A DNA stretch of 34,507 nucleotides from JBNLBT01 sp050303435 (GTDB lineage: Bacteria > Pseudomonadota > Gammaproteobacteria > Xanthomonadales > Marinicellaceae), in contig JBNLBT010000026.1 of NCBI GenBank assembly GCA_050303435.1, positions 1 to 34,507 of the forward strand. Reading direction: 5' to 3'. Every line of letters starts with the position of its first letter. Position 1 is the stretch's first letter. This document shows, one piece after another, positions 17,120 to 24,643 of the stretch. The notes under the pieces were generated by a model. It did no database searches. It was not told the origin of the DNA and saw only the letters and a list, made by a program, of their open reading frames with translations. A program made the translations under genes and the position numbers.

Positions 17120-17144
17120 CGTTATCTGCATAATTAAAGATATT
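17093..17144. promoter_or_regulatory. Two tandem palindromes, TATC-N12-GATA, candidate operators
   Basis: The first site has TATC at 17095-17098 and GATA at 17111-17114, inside the larger repeat AATATC/GATATT. The second has TATC at 17123-17126 and GATA at 17139-17142. Both have exactly 12 nt between half-sites and the period is exactly 28 bp. AAGATATT occurs in both right arms, again 28 bp apart. The first overlaps the promoter spacer and the second lies just upstream of the -35. This is the layout expected for a dimeric repressor, most simply the HTH of the SatD-like protein. Confidence 0.6.
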
Positions 17145-18490
17145 TAGATGGATTCTCGATGGTACTGCAAGGGCAGACCGGCGGGCTCTGTGACCAGGCG
17201 GCCTGCGTCCCAGGCCAATTGACCATTGACCCAGGTGCGAATCACGCTGACATCAAATTCATCGCCGTGATAGGGGCTCCAGCCGCACTTGTACAGCATG
17301 TCATTGTTGTCCACCCGCTGTGGCTTGTTCATGTCGATCAGGGTCAGATCGGCATAGTAACCTTCGCGGATGAAGCCCCGGTCGCGCACCTGAAACATTT
17401 GCGCGACCCGGTGGCTGCATTGATCCACGGTGTGGTGCAGATCCAGTTGTCCGCGTTGCACCAGAGTCAACAGACTGGGCAGGGCGGTTTGCACCAGCGG
17501 TAAACCGGACGGGGCGTTGAAATAGCCGGATTGTTTTTCGCTCAGCAGATGCGGCGCGTGGTCGGTGGCGATGACATCCAGCACGCCACTGCGCACCGCC
17601 TCCAGCAATGCCAGGCGATCGTTTGCGGACTTGATGGACGGATTGCATTTGATCAGCGTGCCACGCGCCGCATAGTGGCTTTCATCGAACCACAGAAAAT
17701 GCACACAGGCCTCCGCGGTGATGCGCGATGAACGCGCCTTGGCGTCGGCAATCAACGCCAGTTCATCGGCCGTGGACACGTGCAAAATGTGCAAGCGGCT
17801 GTCGTGCTTCAGGGCCAGACGAATGGCCAGGGTCGACGATTTGACGCAGGCCTCGCGGCTGCGAATTTCTGCGTGCGCCTCAATCGGCACGTCCTCGCCG
17901 TATTTCTCCCGCCAGCGCTGCTCATTGGCTTCGATGGTGGGCGAATCTTCACAGTGGGTGGCTATCAGCAATCCGGTGCCGGCAAATATGGCGTCCAGTG
18001 CGTCTTCGCTGTCGACCAGCATGCGTCCGGTGGATGCGCCCATAAATACTTTCACGCCGCACACCAGAGCAGGATCGATGCCGCGAATGTCGTCGATGTT
18101 GTGGTTGGTGGCGCCGAGATAAAATCCGAAATTGCAGTGCGAGCGACCCTGCATGCGCGCGTGTTTGTCTTCAATGGCCTGCTGGTTGATGGTTTGCGGG
18201 TCGGTGTTGGGCATGTCCATGACCGAGGTGATGCCGCCGGCCACGGCGGCGGCCGATTCCGTGGAGAAATCGGCTTTATCGGGCATGCCCGGTTCACGAA
18301 AATGCACCTGATCGTCGATCATGCCGGGCAACAAGTGCAAGCCGCCGGCGTCAATGACGCGATCGGTTTCACGCGCGCTGATGGACGGGTCTATGCGCGC
18401 AATGCGCTGGTTTTCAATCCGCACATCGGCGGCATAACTGCGGCCCTCATTGACGAGGGTTGCATTCTTGATCAGGGTGTTTTGTGACAT
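17144..18490 (-). CDS. pyrC: Dihydroorotase, long (class I-like) form
   Basis: Cyclises carbamoyl-aspartate to dihydroorotate in pyrimidine synthesis. 448 residues from the ATG at 18490; N-terminal LIKNATLVNEG is typical of the amidohydrolase beta-sandwich. PGMIDDQVHFREPG is the metal and substrate motif, GVKVFMGASTG contains the Lys expected to be carboxylated, and HCED, LHILHVST and VIATDHAPH supply the other ligands. Where most class I enzymes have DxHxH this has DDQVH, so the first metal-ligand position is Gln. I recall this as a feature of one dihydroorotase subfamily, common in Bacteroidota. The start lies 44 nt inside yidD, so the two genes overlap. An allantoinase is less likely given the motif set. 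Confidence 0.88.
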   Translation of the reverse strand: MSQNTLIKNATLVNEGRSYAADVRIENQRIARIDPSISARETDRVIDAGGLHLLPGMIDDQVHFREPGMPDKADFSTESAAAVAGGITSVMDMPNTDPQTINQQAIEDKHARMQGRSHCNFGFYLGATNHNIDDIRGIDPALVCGVKVFMGASTGRMLVDSEDALDAIFAGTGLLIATHCEDSPTIEANEQRWREKYGEDVPIEAHAEIRSREACVKSSTLAIRLALKHDSRLHILHVSTADELALIADAKARSSRITAEACVHFLWFDESHYAARGTLIKCNPSIKSANDRLALLEAVRSGVLDVIATDHAPHLLSEKQSGYFNAPSGLPLVQTALPSLLTLVQRGQLDLHHTVDQCSHRVAQMFQVRDRGFIREGYYADLTLIDMNKPQRVDNNDMLYKCGWSPYHGDEFDVSVIRTWVNGQLAWDAGRLVTEPAGLPLQYHRESI

Positions 18491-18716
18491 GTGGCTGCAA
18501 TGTTTCCGGGACGTGGTCGATGCCGCCGGGACACAGGGGCTGACAACGCGCGATGCGCTTGAACGCCAGGCGCAGGCCCTGCAACAGCCCAAATCGCCGG
18601 ATGGCGATGGCGGCGTATTCAGAACAACTGGGATAAAAACGGCAGCGGTTGCCCAAAACGGGGCTGATGATGCGCTGATAGAGTCGGATCAGGCCGATGA
18701 CCGCGGTTTTTATCAT
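18447..18716 (-). CDS. yidD: Membrane protein insertion efficiency factor YidD
   Basis: Small peripheral inner-membrane protein thought to help YidC-dependent insertion. 89 residues with the whole YidD signature: LIRLYQRIISPVLGNRCRFYP, PSCSEYAAIAIRRFG, and CQPLCPGGIDHVP near the end. The three-Cys pattern (NRCRFYPSCSEY and CQPLCPGG) is conserved. An N-terminal amphipathic helix precedes it. YidD usually lies in the rpmH-rnpA-yidD-yidC cluster; here it is the first gene of a unit with dihydroorotase, whose start codon lies inside its 3' end. Confidence 0.95.
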   Translation of the reverse strand: MIKTAVIGLIRLYQRIISPVLGNRCRFYPSCSEYAAIAIRRFGLLQGLRLAFKRIARCQPLCPGGIDHVPETLQPHVTKHPDQECNPRQ

Positions 18717-18833
18717 GAAAAAAAAGTTGCTCTATTGGGGCGATTAATGTATAAAGTTCGCCTTGAAAATAAGTGGATGAATCTATTTTAGCATGCGCGA
18801 TTTTGTGCGGATAGAATTTATTTGGAGATTTGC

Positions 18834-19292
18834 ATGGCAGACAGAAGTATCAACGATTTACCCGAAGGCTATGAGCCCAAGATTCAACTGGACGATGACT
18901 ATACCCCAACCGATAAAGAAGAATACATGTGTGACAAGCACATCGAATACTTCAGACGCAGAATTCTGCAATGGAAAGAGGACTTGTTGAACGAGTCCAA
19001 AGAAACCATCTCTCACTTGCGCTCTGAAGCCAGAGACGTCTCTGACGACGCCGAGCGCGCATCCCGTGAAACTGAAAACACCTTTGAACTGCGCACCCGC
19101 GATCGCTACCGCAAATTGTTGAAGAAAATCAACAAGGCGTTGGACAAGATCAATGAAGGCGATTATGGCTACTGCGAGGAAACCGACGAAGAGATCGGTC
19201 TGCAGCGCCTGATTGCTCGGCCCATTGCCACCTTGTGCATCGACGCGCAGGAACGCTGGGAGCTGCGCCAGAAGATCACCCGGGAAGGCTGA
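18834..19292 (+). CDS. dksA: RNA polymerase-binding transcription factor DksA, two-cysteine variant
   Basis: DksA enters the RNA polymerase secondary channel and, with ppGpp, lowers stable-RNA transcription. 152 residues aligning without gaps to E. coli DksA through the coiled coil. The tip motif DxxDxA is here Asp71-Asp-Ala-Glu74-Arg-Ala76, so the second Asp is Glu. The zinc finger CxxC...CxxC is here Cys114-x-x-Thr117 and Cys135-x-x-Ala138, so only two cysteines remain. Such reduced fingers occur in DksA paralogues such as Pseudomonas DksA2 and in related lineages. The ATG at 18834 has GGAG 6 nt upstream; a TTG at 18822 is rejected. The TGA overlaps the prfB ATG by one base. Confidence 0.94.
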   Translation: MADRSINDLPEGYEPKIQLDDDYTPTDKEEYMCDKHIEYFRRRILQWKEDLLNESKETISHLRSEARDVSDDAERASRETENTFELRTRDRYRKLLKKINKALDKINEGDYGYCEETDEEIGLQRLIARPIATLCIDAQERWELRQKITREG

Positions 19293-20387
19293 TGGAAACG
19301 GCGCAGCAACAAGCCCAATTGGAAGATTACGCCCAACGCACGGATGCGTTGCGGAGGTATCTTTGACTACGCAGGCAAGAAAGAACGCCTGGAAGAAGTC
19401 AACCTGGAACTGGAAAATCCAAACGTCTGGAACGATCAGGAAACGGCCGAAAAACTGAGCCGTGAACGCGCGGCACTGGATCAGGTGATCGGCGCCCTTG
19501 AGCAGCTGGATGAAGGCATTGGTGAAAGCACGGAGCTGCTGGAACTGGTCAAGGAAGAGAATGATCAGGACACCTTCAATGCGGTGTGTGAAGACATTGA
19601 ATCATTGCGCGGCCAGTTGGAAGCCCTGGAATTTCGTAAAATGTTTTCCGGCGAAATGGACCCCAACAACGCCTTTCTTGACATCCAGGCCGGCTCCGGT
19701 GGCACCGAAGCCCAGGACTGGGCGGAAATGCTGTTGCGCATGTACACGCGCTGGATCGAATCGCGCGGCTGGAAAGCCGAACTCATTGAATTGTCCCCCG
19801 GCGATGTGGCCGGCATCAAATCCGCCACCGTCAAGGTCGAAGGCGATTACGCCTATGGCTGGCTGCGCACCGAAATCGGCGTGCACCGCCTGGTGCGCAA
19901 ATCGCCGTTTGACTCCGGCAACCGCCGCCACACCAGTTTCGCTGCGGTGTTTGTTTCTCCGGAAATCGACGACGATTTTGAAATTGACGTCAATCCTGCG
20001 GACTTGAGAATCGACGTGTACCGCGCATCAGGCGCCGGTGGACAGCACGTCAACCGCACCGAGTCGGCGGTGCGCATCACCCACGTGCCAACCAATGTGG
20101 TGGTGCAGTGTCAAAACGACCGCTCGCAACACAAGAACAAGGCCACGGCGATGAAGCAATTGAAGGCCAAACTGTATGAAATGGAAATTCAGAAGCGCAA
20201 TCAGGCCTCGCAATCACAGGAAGACGCCAAGTCCGACATCGGCTGGGGCAGCCAGATCCGTTCCTACGTGCTGGATCAGTCGCGCATCAAGGATTTGCGC
20301 ACCGGTGTGGAAAACACCAACACCCAGGGAGTGCTGGACGGCGATCTGGACAAATTCATCGAAGCCAGTCTGAAACAGGGGTTGTAA
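19292..20387 (+). CDS. prfB: Peptide chain release factor 2, with programmed +1 frameshift
   Basis: RF2 releases peptides at UGA and UAA. The gene starts at ATG 19292, overlapping the dksA stop. After 24 codons the frame meets an in-frame TGA at 19364-19366; reading continues in +1 after CTT (19361-19363), skipping T19364. The joined product is 364 residues (E. coli 365) and continues smoothly from RTDALRRYL into DYAGKKERLEE. The stop-recognition tripeptide SPF is at 204-206 and the catalytic GGQ at 249-251. A reading that ignores the shift would start at 19344 and lose the true N-terminus. lysS follows with a one-base overlap (TAATG), giving a dksA-prfB-lysS chain. The prfB-lysS order is common in Gammaproteobacteria. 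Confidence 0.97.
19353..19366 (+). other. prfB: prfB programmed +1 frameshift site
   Basis: An internal Shine-Dalgarno-like GGAGG (19353-19357), the 3-nt spacer TAT, then the slippery CTT and the stop TGA followed by C. This is the canonical autoregulatory site: low RF2 slows termination at UGA-C and allows the +1 shift that makes RF2. SD-to-CTT spacing is the same as in E. coli. Confidence 0.95.
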
Positions 20388-21865
20388 TGAGTGAAGAGAA
20401 CAAACTGATCGCCGAACGCCGGCAGAAATTGCAACAGCTCAGAGCCCGGGGTGTGGCGTTTCCAAATGATTTCAGACGCACCCATCTGGCGGCGCAATTG
20501 CACGCGGATTTTGCCCAGGTGGAAAAACAGGACCTGGAAACATCGCCGGTTGATGCCGCGGTGGTCGGGCGGCTGATGAGCAAACGCCTGTTTGGCAAAG
20601 CCGGTTTTGCGGTGCTGCGCGATGATTCCGGTGATATTCAGCTGTACGTGCAACGCGACGCCCTGCCGGAGGGCGTGTATGCCGATTTCAAGACTTGGGA
20701 TGTGGGTGACATTGTGGCCGGTTCAGGCCAGCTGTTCAAAACCAAAACCGGTGAGTTGTCGGTCAAAGTCAATGCCCTGCGTTTACTGACCAAGTCATTG
20801 CGGCCCCTGCCGGAAAAATTTCACGGCTTGTCGGATCAGGAAACTCGCTATCGGCAGCGCTACGTTGATCTGATCATGAATCAGGATTCGGCGCAGGTGT
20901 TCCGCATGCGTTCGCAGATCGTGCAGCACATTCGGGCGTTCATGCAGCAACGGGATTTTCTGGAAGTGGAAACGCCGATGATGCATGTGATCCCCGGTGG
21001 TGCCACGGCCAAACCTTTCATCACACACCACAACGCGCTGGATCTGGATCTGTATTTGCGCGTGGCGCCTGAGTTGTTTCTCAAGCGGCTGGTTGTGGGC
21101 GGTTTTGAGCGGGTGTTTGAGATCAACCGCAATTTCCGCAACGAAGGCGTGTCCACGCGACACAACCCGGAATTCACCATGATGGAATTCTATTGGGCCT
21201 ACGCCGATTACCACGATCTGATGGATTTAACCGAAGAAATGCTCTCCGGGCTGGTGCAGGCTCTGCACGGCAGCGATGCAGTGCATTACCAGGGTCAGGC
21301 GATTCAATTCAACCGGCCATTCAAACGTCAATCCATGCGCGATCTGGTGCTAGAGTACAACCCCGAATTGCAGGCGGCAGATGTCAACACGCTGGACGGT
21401 CTGCAGGCGCATTGCAAGGCCCAAGGCATCGGTTTTGACCCAAACTGGTCAAAAGGCCGATTGCTCTCAGAGCTGTTTGAAGCCACGGTTGAAGCGCAAC
21501 TGCAGCAACCCACTTTTGTGACCGAATACCCGATTGAAATTTCGCCGCTGTCGCGGGTCAACGACGACGACCCGGAAATCACCGATCGCTTTGAGTTGTT
21601 CATAGCCGGCAATGAGATCGCCAATGGCTTTTCTGAGCTCAATGACCCTGAAGATCAGGCCGAGCGGTTTCGCCAGCAGGTGGCCCAGTTTGAATCCGGT
21701 GACGATGAAGCCATGCACTTTGACGCCGATTACATTCGTGCGCTGGAATACGGCATGCCGCCGACCGGCGGGGAAGGCATCGGCATCGACCGTCTGGTCA
21801 TGTTGCTGACAGATTCAGCTTCAATTCGAGATGTGTTATTATTCCCCTACATGAAACCAGAGTGA
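20387..21865 (+). CDS. lysS: Lysyl-tRNA synthetase, class II
   Basis: Charges tRNA-Lys in the cytoplasm. 492 residues, a normal length. An OB-fold anticodon-binding domain occupies about residues 55-150. The class II catalytic core follows, with motif 1 near VETPMMHVIPGGATAKPF, motif 2 FEINRNFRNEGVSTRHNPEF at about 244-264, and motif 3 GGEGIGIDRLVMLL at about 457-475. The ATG at 20387 shares its A with the prfB stop, so translation is coupled. A PilZ gene begins 9 nt after the stop on the same strand. Confidence 0.97.
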   Translation: MSEENKLIAERRQKLQQLRARGVAFPNDFRRTHLAAQLHADFAQVEKQDLETSPVDAAVVGRLMSKRLFGKAGFAVLRDDSGDIQLYVQRDALPEGVYADFKTWDVGDIVAGSGQLFKTKTGELSVKVNALRLLTKSLRPLPEKFHGLSDQETRYRQRYVDLIMNQDSAQVFRMRSQIVQHIRAFMQQRDFLEVETPMMHVIPGGATAKPFITHHNALDLDLYLRVAPELFLKRLVVGGFERVFEINRNFRNEGVSTRHNPEFTMMEFYWAYADYHDLMDLTEEMLSGLVQALHGSDAVHYQGQAIQFNRPFKRQSMRDLVLEYNPELQAADVNTLDGLQAHCKAQGIGFDPNWSKGRLLSELFEATVEAQLQQPTFVTEYPIEISPLSRVNDDDPEITDRFELFIAGNEIANGFSELNDPEDQAERFRQQVAQFESGDDEAMHFDADYIRALEYGMPPTGGEGIGIDRLVMLLTDSASIRDVLLFPYMKPE

Positions 21866-21874
21866 TGTGAAAAC

Positions 21875-22219
21875 ATGGGTAAATCGGGGGACTCAAACAA
21901 ACTCAGGTACGCCAGAAAGCCAATTGAGGCCACCTGTGTGATGTTTTATCAAGGGCACGCGCACGTGATGCACGTGGTCAATATATCCGCTTCAGGCATC
22001 CTGTTGAACGGCAGCAAAGCCGGTGAGCTGGGGCTGGAGGTGGGCAGCCAGTGTGTGCTGGAAATCATCATCAACGAAGAATTCAATCTCAATGTGGACG
22101 CTGAACTGGTGCGCATTGACGACGACGGTTTGGCCATGTGTTATACGCACATTCCCGAAGACAAGCAGGTGCCTTTGTGGCGTTTGCTGGGCGAACATGT
22201 GGACAAAACTGAAATTTAA
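21875..22219 (+). CDS. PilZ domain protein
   Basis: 114 residues, a stand-alone PilZ domain. Such proteins commonly bind cyclic di-GMP and adjust motility, pili or envelope functions. NISASG at 36-41 matches the second PilZ motif (D/N)xSxxG, and the following strand ILLNGS and later VDAELVRIDDDGLAMCY fit the beta-barrel. The first motif RxxxR is imperfect: RYARK gives Arg11, Arg14 and Lys15, so cyclic di-GMP binding is uncertain. It lies 9 nt after lysS, so it is probably cotranscribed. No strong Shine-Dalgarno is visible. Confidence 0.8.
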   Translation: MGKSGDSNKLRYARKPIEATCVMFYQGHAHVMHVVNISASGILLNGSKAGELGLEVGSQCVLEIIINEEFNLNVDAELVRIDDDGLAMCYTHIPEDKQVPLWRLLGEHVDKTEI

Positions 22220-22267
22220 CCAAGCAGAAAAAACAGCACGCATGCGCCCGGCTTGGGTGAGACGGGG

Positions 22268-22912
22268 GTGAGTCTGTATCTGGGCTACGTGCTGACGGTG
22301 GCGCTGTTGGCTTTGAGCCCCGGTCCGGACATTCTGCTGGTCATCAGCACCGCGCTGCGCAGCGGTTTCAATGCGGCCCTTCGCCTGGTGCTGGGGTTGT
22401 CCACGGGCGTCATTGTGCACACGCTGCTGATTGCCCTGGGGATTTCTGTTTTGCTGGCACGCCTGCCTTTGGCCATGTACGCTGTGGCTGTGTTCGGTTC
22501 GTTCTATTTGCTTCACCTGGCCTGGCAAACCGGTGTTTCAATGCGTCGCACTGCGGCCAGCGAGGCGACGATCGCGGCGGCACCGACCCGCGGCGAGGGC
22601 ATGTTCTGGCGCGGTGTGGTCATGAACGTCAGCAACCCCAAGGTGTTGTTATTTTTCCTGGCATTTTTTCCTCAGTTCGCGCGCCTGGACGTGCCCGGAT
22701 ACACCGCACGCATTGTGTTGCTTGGGTTTTTGTTCCAACTGGTGACGGTGGTGGTGTTTGGTGGCATGGCCTGGCTGGCGGCGCATTCATCCGCGCGCTT
22801 CTTCAATCGACCCGCTTACCGGCAGACCATGGACTGGCTTTGCATCGCGGTGTTCACCGGCATCGGTGCGCTGCTGTTGTATTCCGGGGTGCGACGTCTG
22901 ATCAGCGCTTGA
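22268..22912 (+). CDS. LysE/RhtB-family amino-acid exporter
   Basis: About six membrane segments in 214 residues, the size and topology of LysE-superfamily exporters. The signature LALSPGPDILLVISTALRSG lies in the first helix, and NVSNPKVLLFFLAFFPQF in the middle is the second conserved block. The substrate (an amino acid or a related compound) cannot be read from sequence. I choose GTG at 22268, giving MSLYLGYVLTVALL, the common N-terminus. An in-frame TTG at 22253 would add five residues. It lies 48 nt after the PilZ gene and ends 9 nt before a convergent oxygenase gene. I see no terminator hairpin in that gap. Confidence 0.88.
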   Translation: MSLYLGYVLTVALLALSPGPDILLVISTALRSGFNAALRLVLGLSTGVIVHTLLIALGISVLLARLPLAMYAVAVFGSFYLLHLAWQTGVSMRRTAASEATIAAAPTRGEGMFWRGVVMNVSNPKVLLFFLAFFPQFARLDVPGYTARIVLLGFLFQLVTVVVFGGMAWLAAHSSARFFNRPAYRQTMDWLCIAVFTGIGALLLYSGVRRLISA

Positions 22913-22921
22913 TGAGGCGAA

Positions 22922-23491
22922 TCAGGTCTGCGGCGCGATTTCAAATTTCATCGCAAAAGTCAGGCGCGGCAAGGTGCATATTTTGCTGGGCGGCGTGCCC
23001 TTGTGCTTGATCGAACCATCAAAAATGACCAGCCGTCCGGGCCGCGGTGATGCCACATAGGACGCGTCGTCGCGGGCGTTAAAGAACAGCGTTTCACCGC
23101 CCCATTCAACGTCCCATTGATCCTGTATGTACCACAAGGCGGTCATTTCATGGGTGCCGGGCTGACAGTCGGTGTGATTGAATAAAATGTCGCCGTAGGA
23201 CACCAGATTGCAGTAACAGCGGTACATGCGGTAGTTGCGCTCGGTGTGTGCATTCAGTTGCTTCTGAGTGGCCTGATAAATGGGCAGTTGCAGGGCTTTG
23301 TCCAGTGGCATGTTGTAGGCCCAATGCCGATAAATTTCCGTGTCTGGACGGGAAATTTCCGAACGCGTGAACGGCGCGTGCATCAGCGCCTGATAAATTT
23401 CGTCGATGGTTTTTTTCTCAACCAGGTCATCGAACACCCAGATGGGCAGGCCGTCAACCTGGCCCTGAGCTGTGAGATTGGGGTGATTCAT
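22922..23491 (-). CDS. 2-oxoglutarate/Fe(II)-dependent oxygenase
   Basis: 189 residues from the ATG at 23491. The facial triad is His106 and Asp108 (FNHTDCQPG) and His163 (GSIKHKGTPP), with Arg176 (PRLTFAMKF) as the likely 2-oxoglutarate carboxylate ligand. GGETLFFN is the usual strand between them. This is the double-stranded beta-helix of 2OG oxygenases, close to prolyl-hydroxylase-like enzymes acting on proteins or small molecules; the substrate is unknown. An upstream ATG at 23551 would add 20 residues within the preceding gene and is less likely. The 5' end overlaps the larger hydroxylase gene by 38 nt, so the two are made together. Confidence 0.85.
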   Translation of the reverse strand: MNHPNLTAQGQVDGLPIWVFDDLVEKKTIDEIYQALMHAPFTRSEISRPDTEIYRHWAYNMPLDKALQLPIYQATQKQLNAHTERNYRMYRCYCNLVSYGDILFNHTDCQPGTHEMTALWYIQDQWDVEWGGETLFFNARDDASYVASPRPGRLVIFDGSIKHKGTPPSKICTLPRLTFAMKFEIAPQT

Positions 23492-24569
23492 AGTGCATTC
23501 CGCGTTGGGTTGGTTGTTGATGCATCCACAGGGTGGCCAGCCATTTTTCACCGGTCAGCACCGGTTCGCCAGCGTGCAGTGAATTGACCTGAGGCCGCCC
23601 CTGTGCATCCAGGTTGTGGAATCCGATCAAGCGACCGGCTTTGGGGTGGATGCGCACGCCGGCGTTGGGAAACACGGTGTCGCCACCGGCCGCCACATCG
23701 TTCAGGTAGCAGCACAGCGTTGCCTGACGCTGTGGTTTGTCCTGTCGAGTGGGGTCATCGGCTTCACCGAAGAAATCGTAGTGTGGGCGGTATTCCTGCC
23801 CCGGCTGGTAGTGCAAAACCTGCAAGGGCTCTGAGCACTCGGCTTCAAGTCCTGCCTGCAGGGCGCATTTTTGCATGATTTGATGCACCACCGGATCCTC
23901 CAGCAGCCAGTCAAAACTGGCCGATTGGCTGGTGCGCATGTCGTCGCGCACGAACGCGCCGGTTTGCGGGTGCACCGTCATCGATGGCCGCAGATAGGGT
24001 CGCGCGGTTTGCATCAGGTGCCAGCATTCCACTGGATGCAGCACGTCGTCGACGCTGAAAATGACCGGCGCATCGCACAATTCAGTGCGCGGCAGGGCAA
24101 CAAAATGTGGCCACTGCGGTGGTGAGGCCTGCAACAGCGCGTGGATGCGGTCGTCCGGTTGCTGGCTCAAATTGGCCAGATCGCGCGAGCGATCCAAGTC
24201 GCCGCGCATCACCGCCAACAGCGCCAAATGCAAAATGGCCTGTGGATTCAATTGCCCCGCCGCACGGGTCAGATATTCAAGTGATTGTGCGCGGTCCTGC
24301 GAAGTGCCGTGGCCGAAATAGCAGAGCTTGTACAGCTCAAACAGCGACTCGCTCTGATCCTGAGAGCGGTTGAAGCACTCCAGGGCACGCGCCACATCGG
24401 CCGTCAGGCCCATGCCATGCAGCAGGCACAAGCCCAGTTCTTTCAATGCCGCGCTGTCGCCGGCATCGGCGCCGCGCTGAAAATGCGCGGCGGCCACTTC
24501 AAGCTGCCCCTTGCGCAGCGCTTCGATGCCCTGTTGGTGGGGCGCGTTGGATGTGGACGGTGCCGTCAT
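23454..24569 (-). CDS. Sel1/TPR-repeat protein fused to a prolyl 4-hydroxylase-like domain
   Basis: 371 residues. The first 145 hold helical Sel1-like repeats (GIEALRKGQLEVAAAHFQRG, KELGLCLLHGMGL, YKLCYFGHGTSQD), a protein-binding platform. The C-terminal half is a P4Hc-type 2OG/Fe(II) hydroxylase: His263 and Asp265 (RPHYDFF), His332 (SLHAGEPV), Lys342 (TGEKW) for 2-oxoglutarate, and GGDTVFPNAG between. It probably hydroxylates a protein, the repeats supplying recognition; the target is unknown. A second, different 2OG oxygenase overlaps its 3' end. A promoter (TTACAC, 16 nt, TAATAT) lies immediately upstream and would start transcription at or next to the ATG. Confidence 0.9.
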   Translation of the reverse strand: MTAPSTSNAPHQQGIEALRKGQLEVAAAHFQRGADAGDSAALKELGLCLLHGMGLTADVARALECFNRSQDQSESLFELYKLCYFGHGTSQDRAQSLEYLTRAAGQLNPQAILHLALLAVMRGDLDRSRDLANLSQQPDDRIHALLQASPPQWPHFVALPRTELCDAPVIFSVDDVLHPVECWHLMQTARPYLRPSMTVHPQTGAFVRDDMRTSQSASFDWLLEDPVVHQIMQKCALQAGLEAECSEPLQVLHYQPGQEYRPHYDFFGEADDPTRQDKPQRQATLCCYLNDVAAGGDTVFPNAGVRIHPKAGRLIGFHNLDAQGRPQVNSLHAGEPVLTGEKWLATLWMHQQPTQRGMHYESPQSHSSGPG

Positions 24570-24575
24570 GCCTTG

Positions 24576-24603
24576 ATATTACTTGTGTTTGTCTGCAGTG
24601 TAA
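24576..24603 (-). promoter_or_regulatory. Candidate promoter of the two-hydroxylase operon
   Basis: On the minus strand TTACAC (24603-24598), 16 nt, TAATAT (24581-24576). The start point would fall at about 24569, the first base of the ATG, implying a leaderless message. Modest -35 match. Confidence 0.4.
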
Positions 24604-24643
24604 TCGGTCACAGTCGATGCGGCATTGATGTGCATCAAATTGT

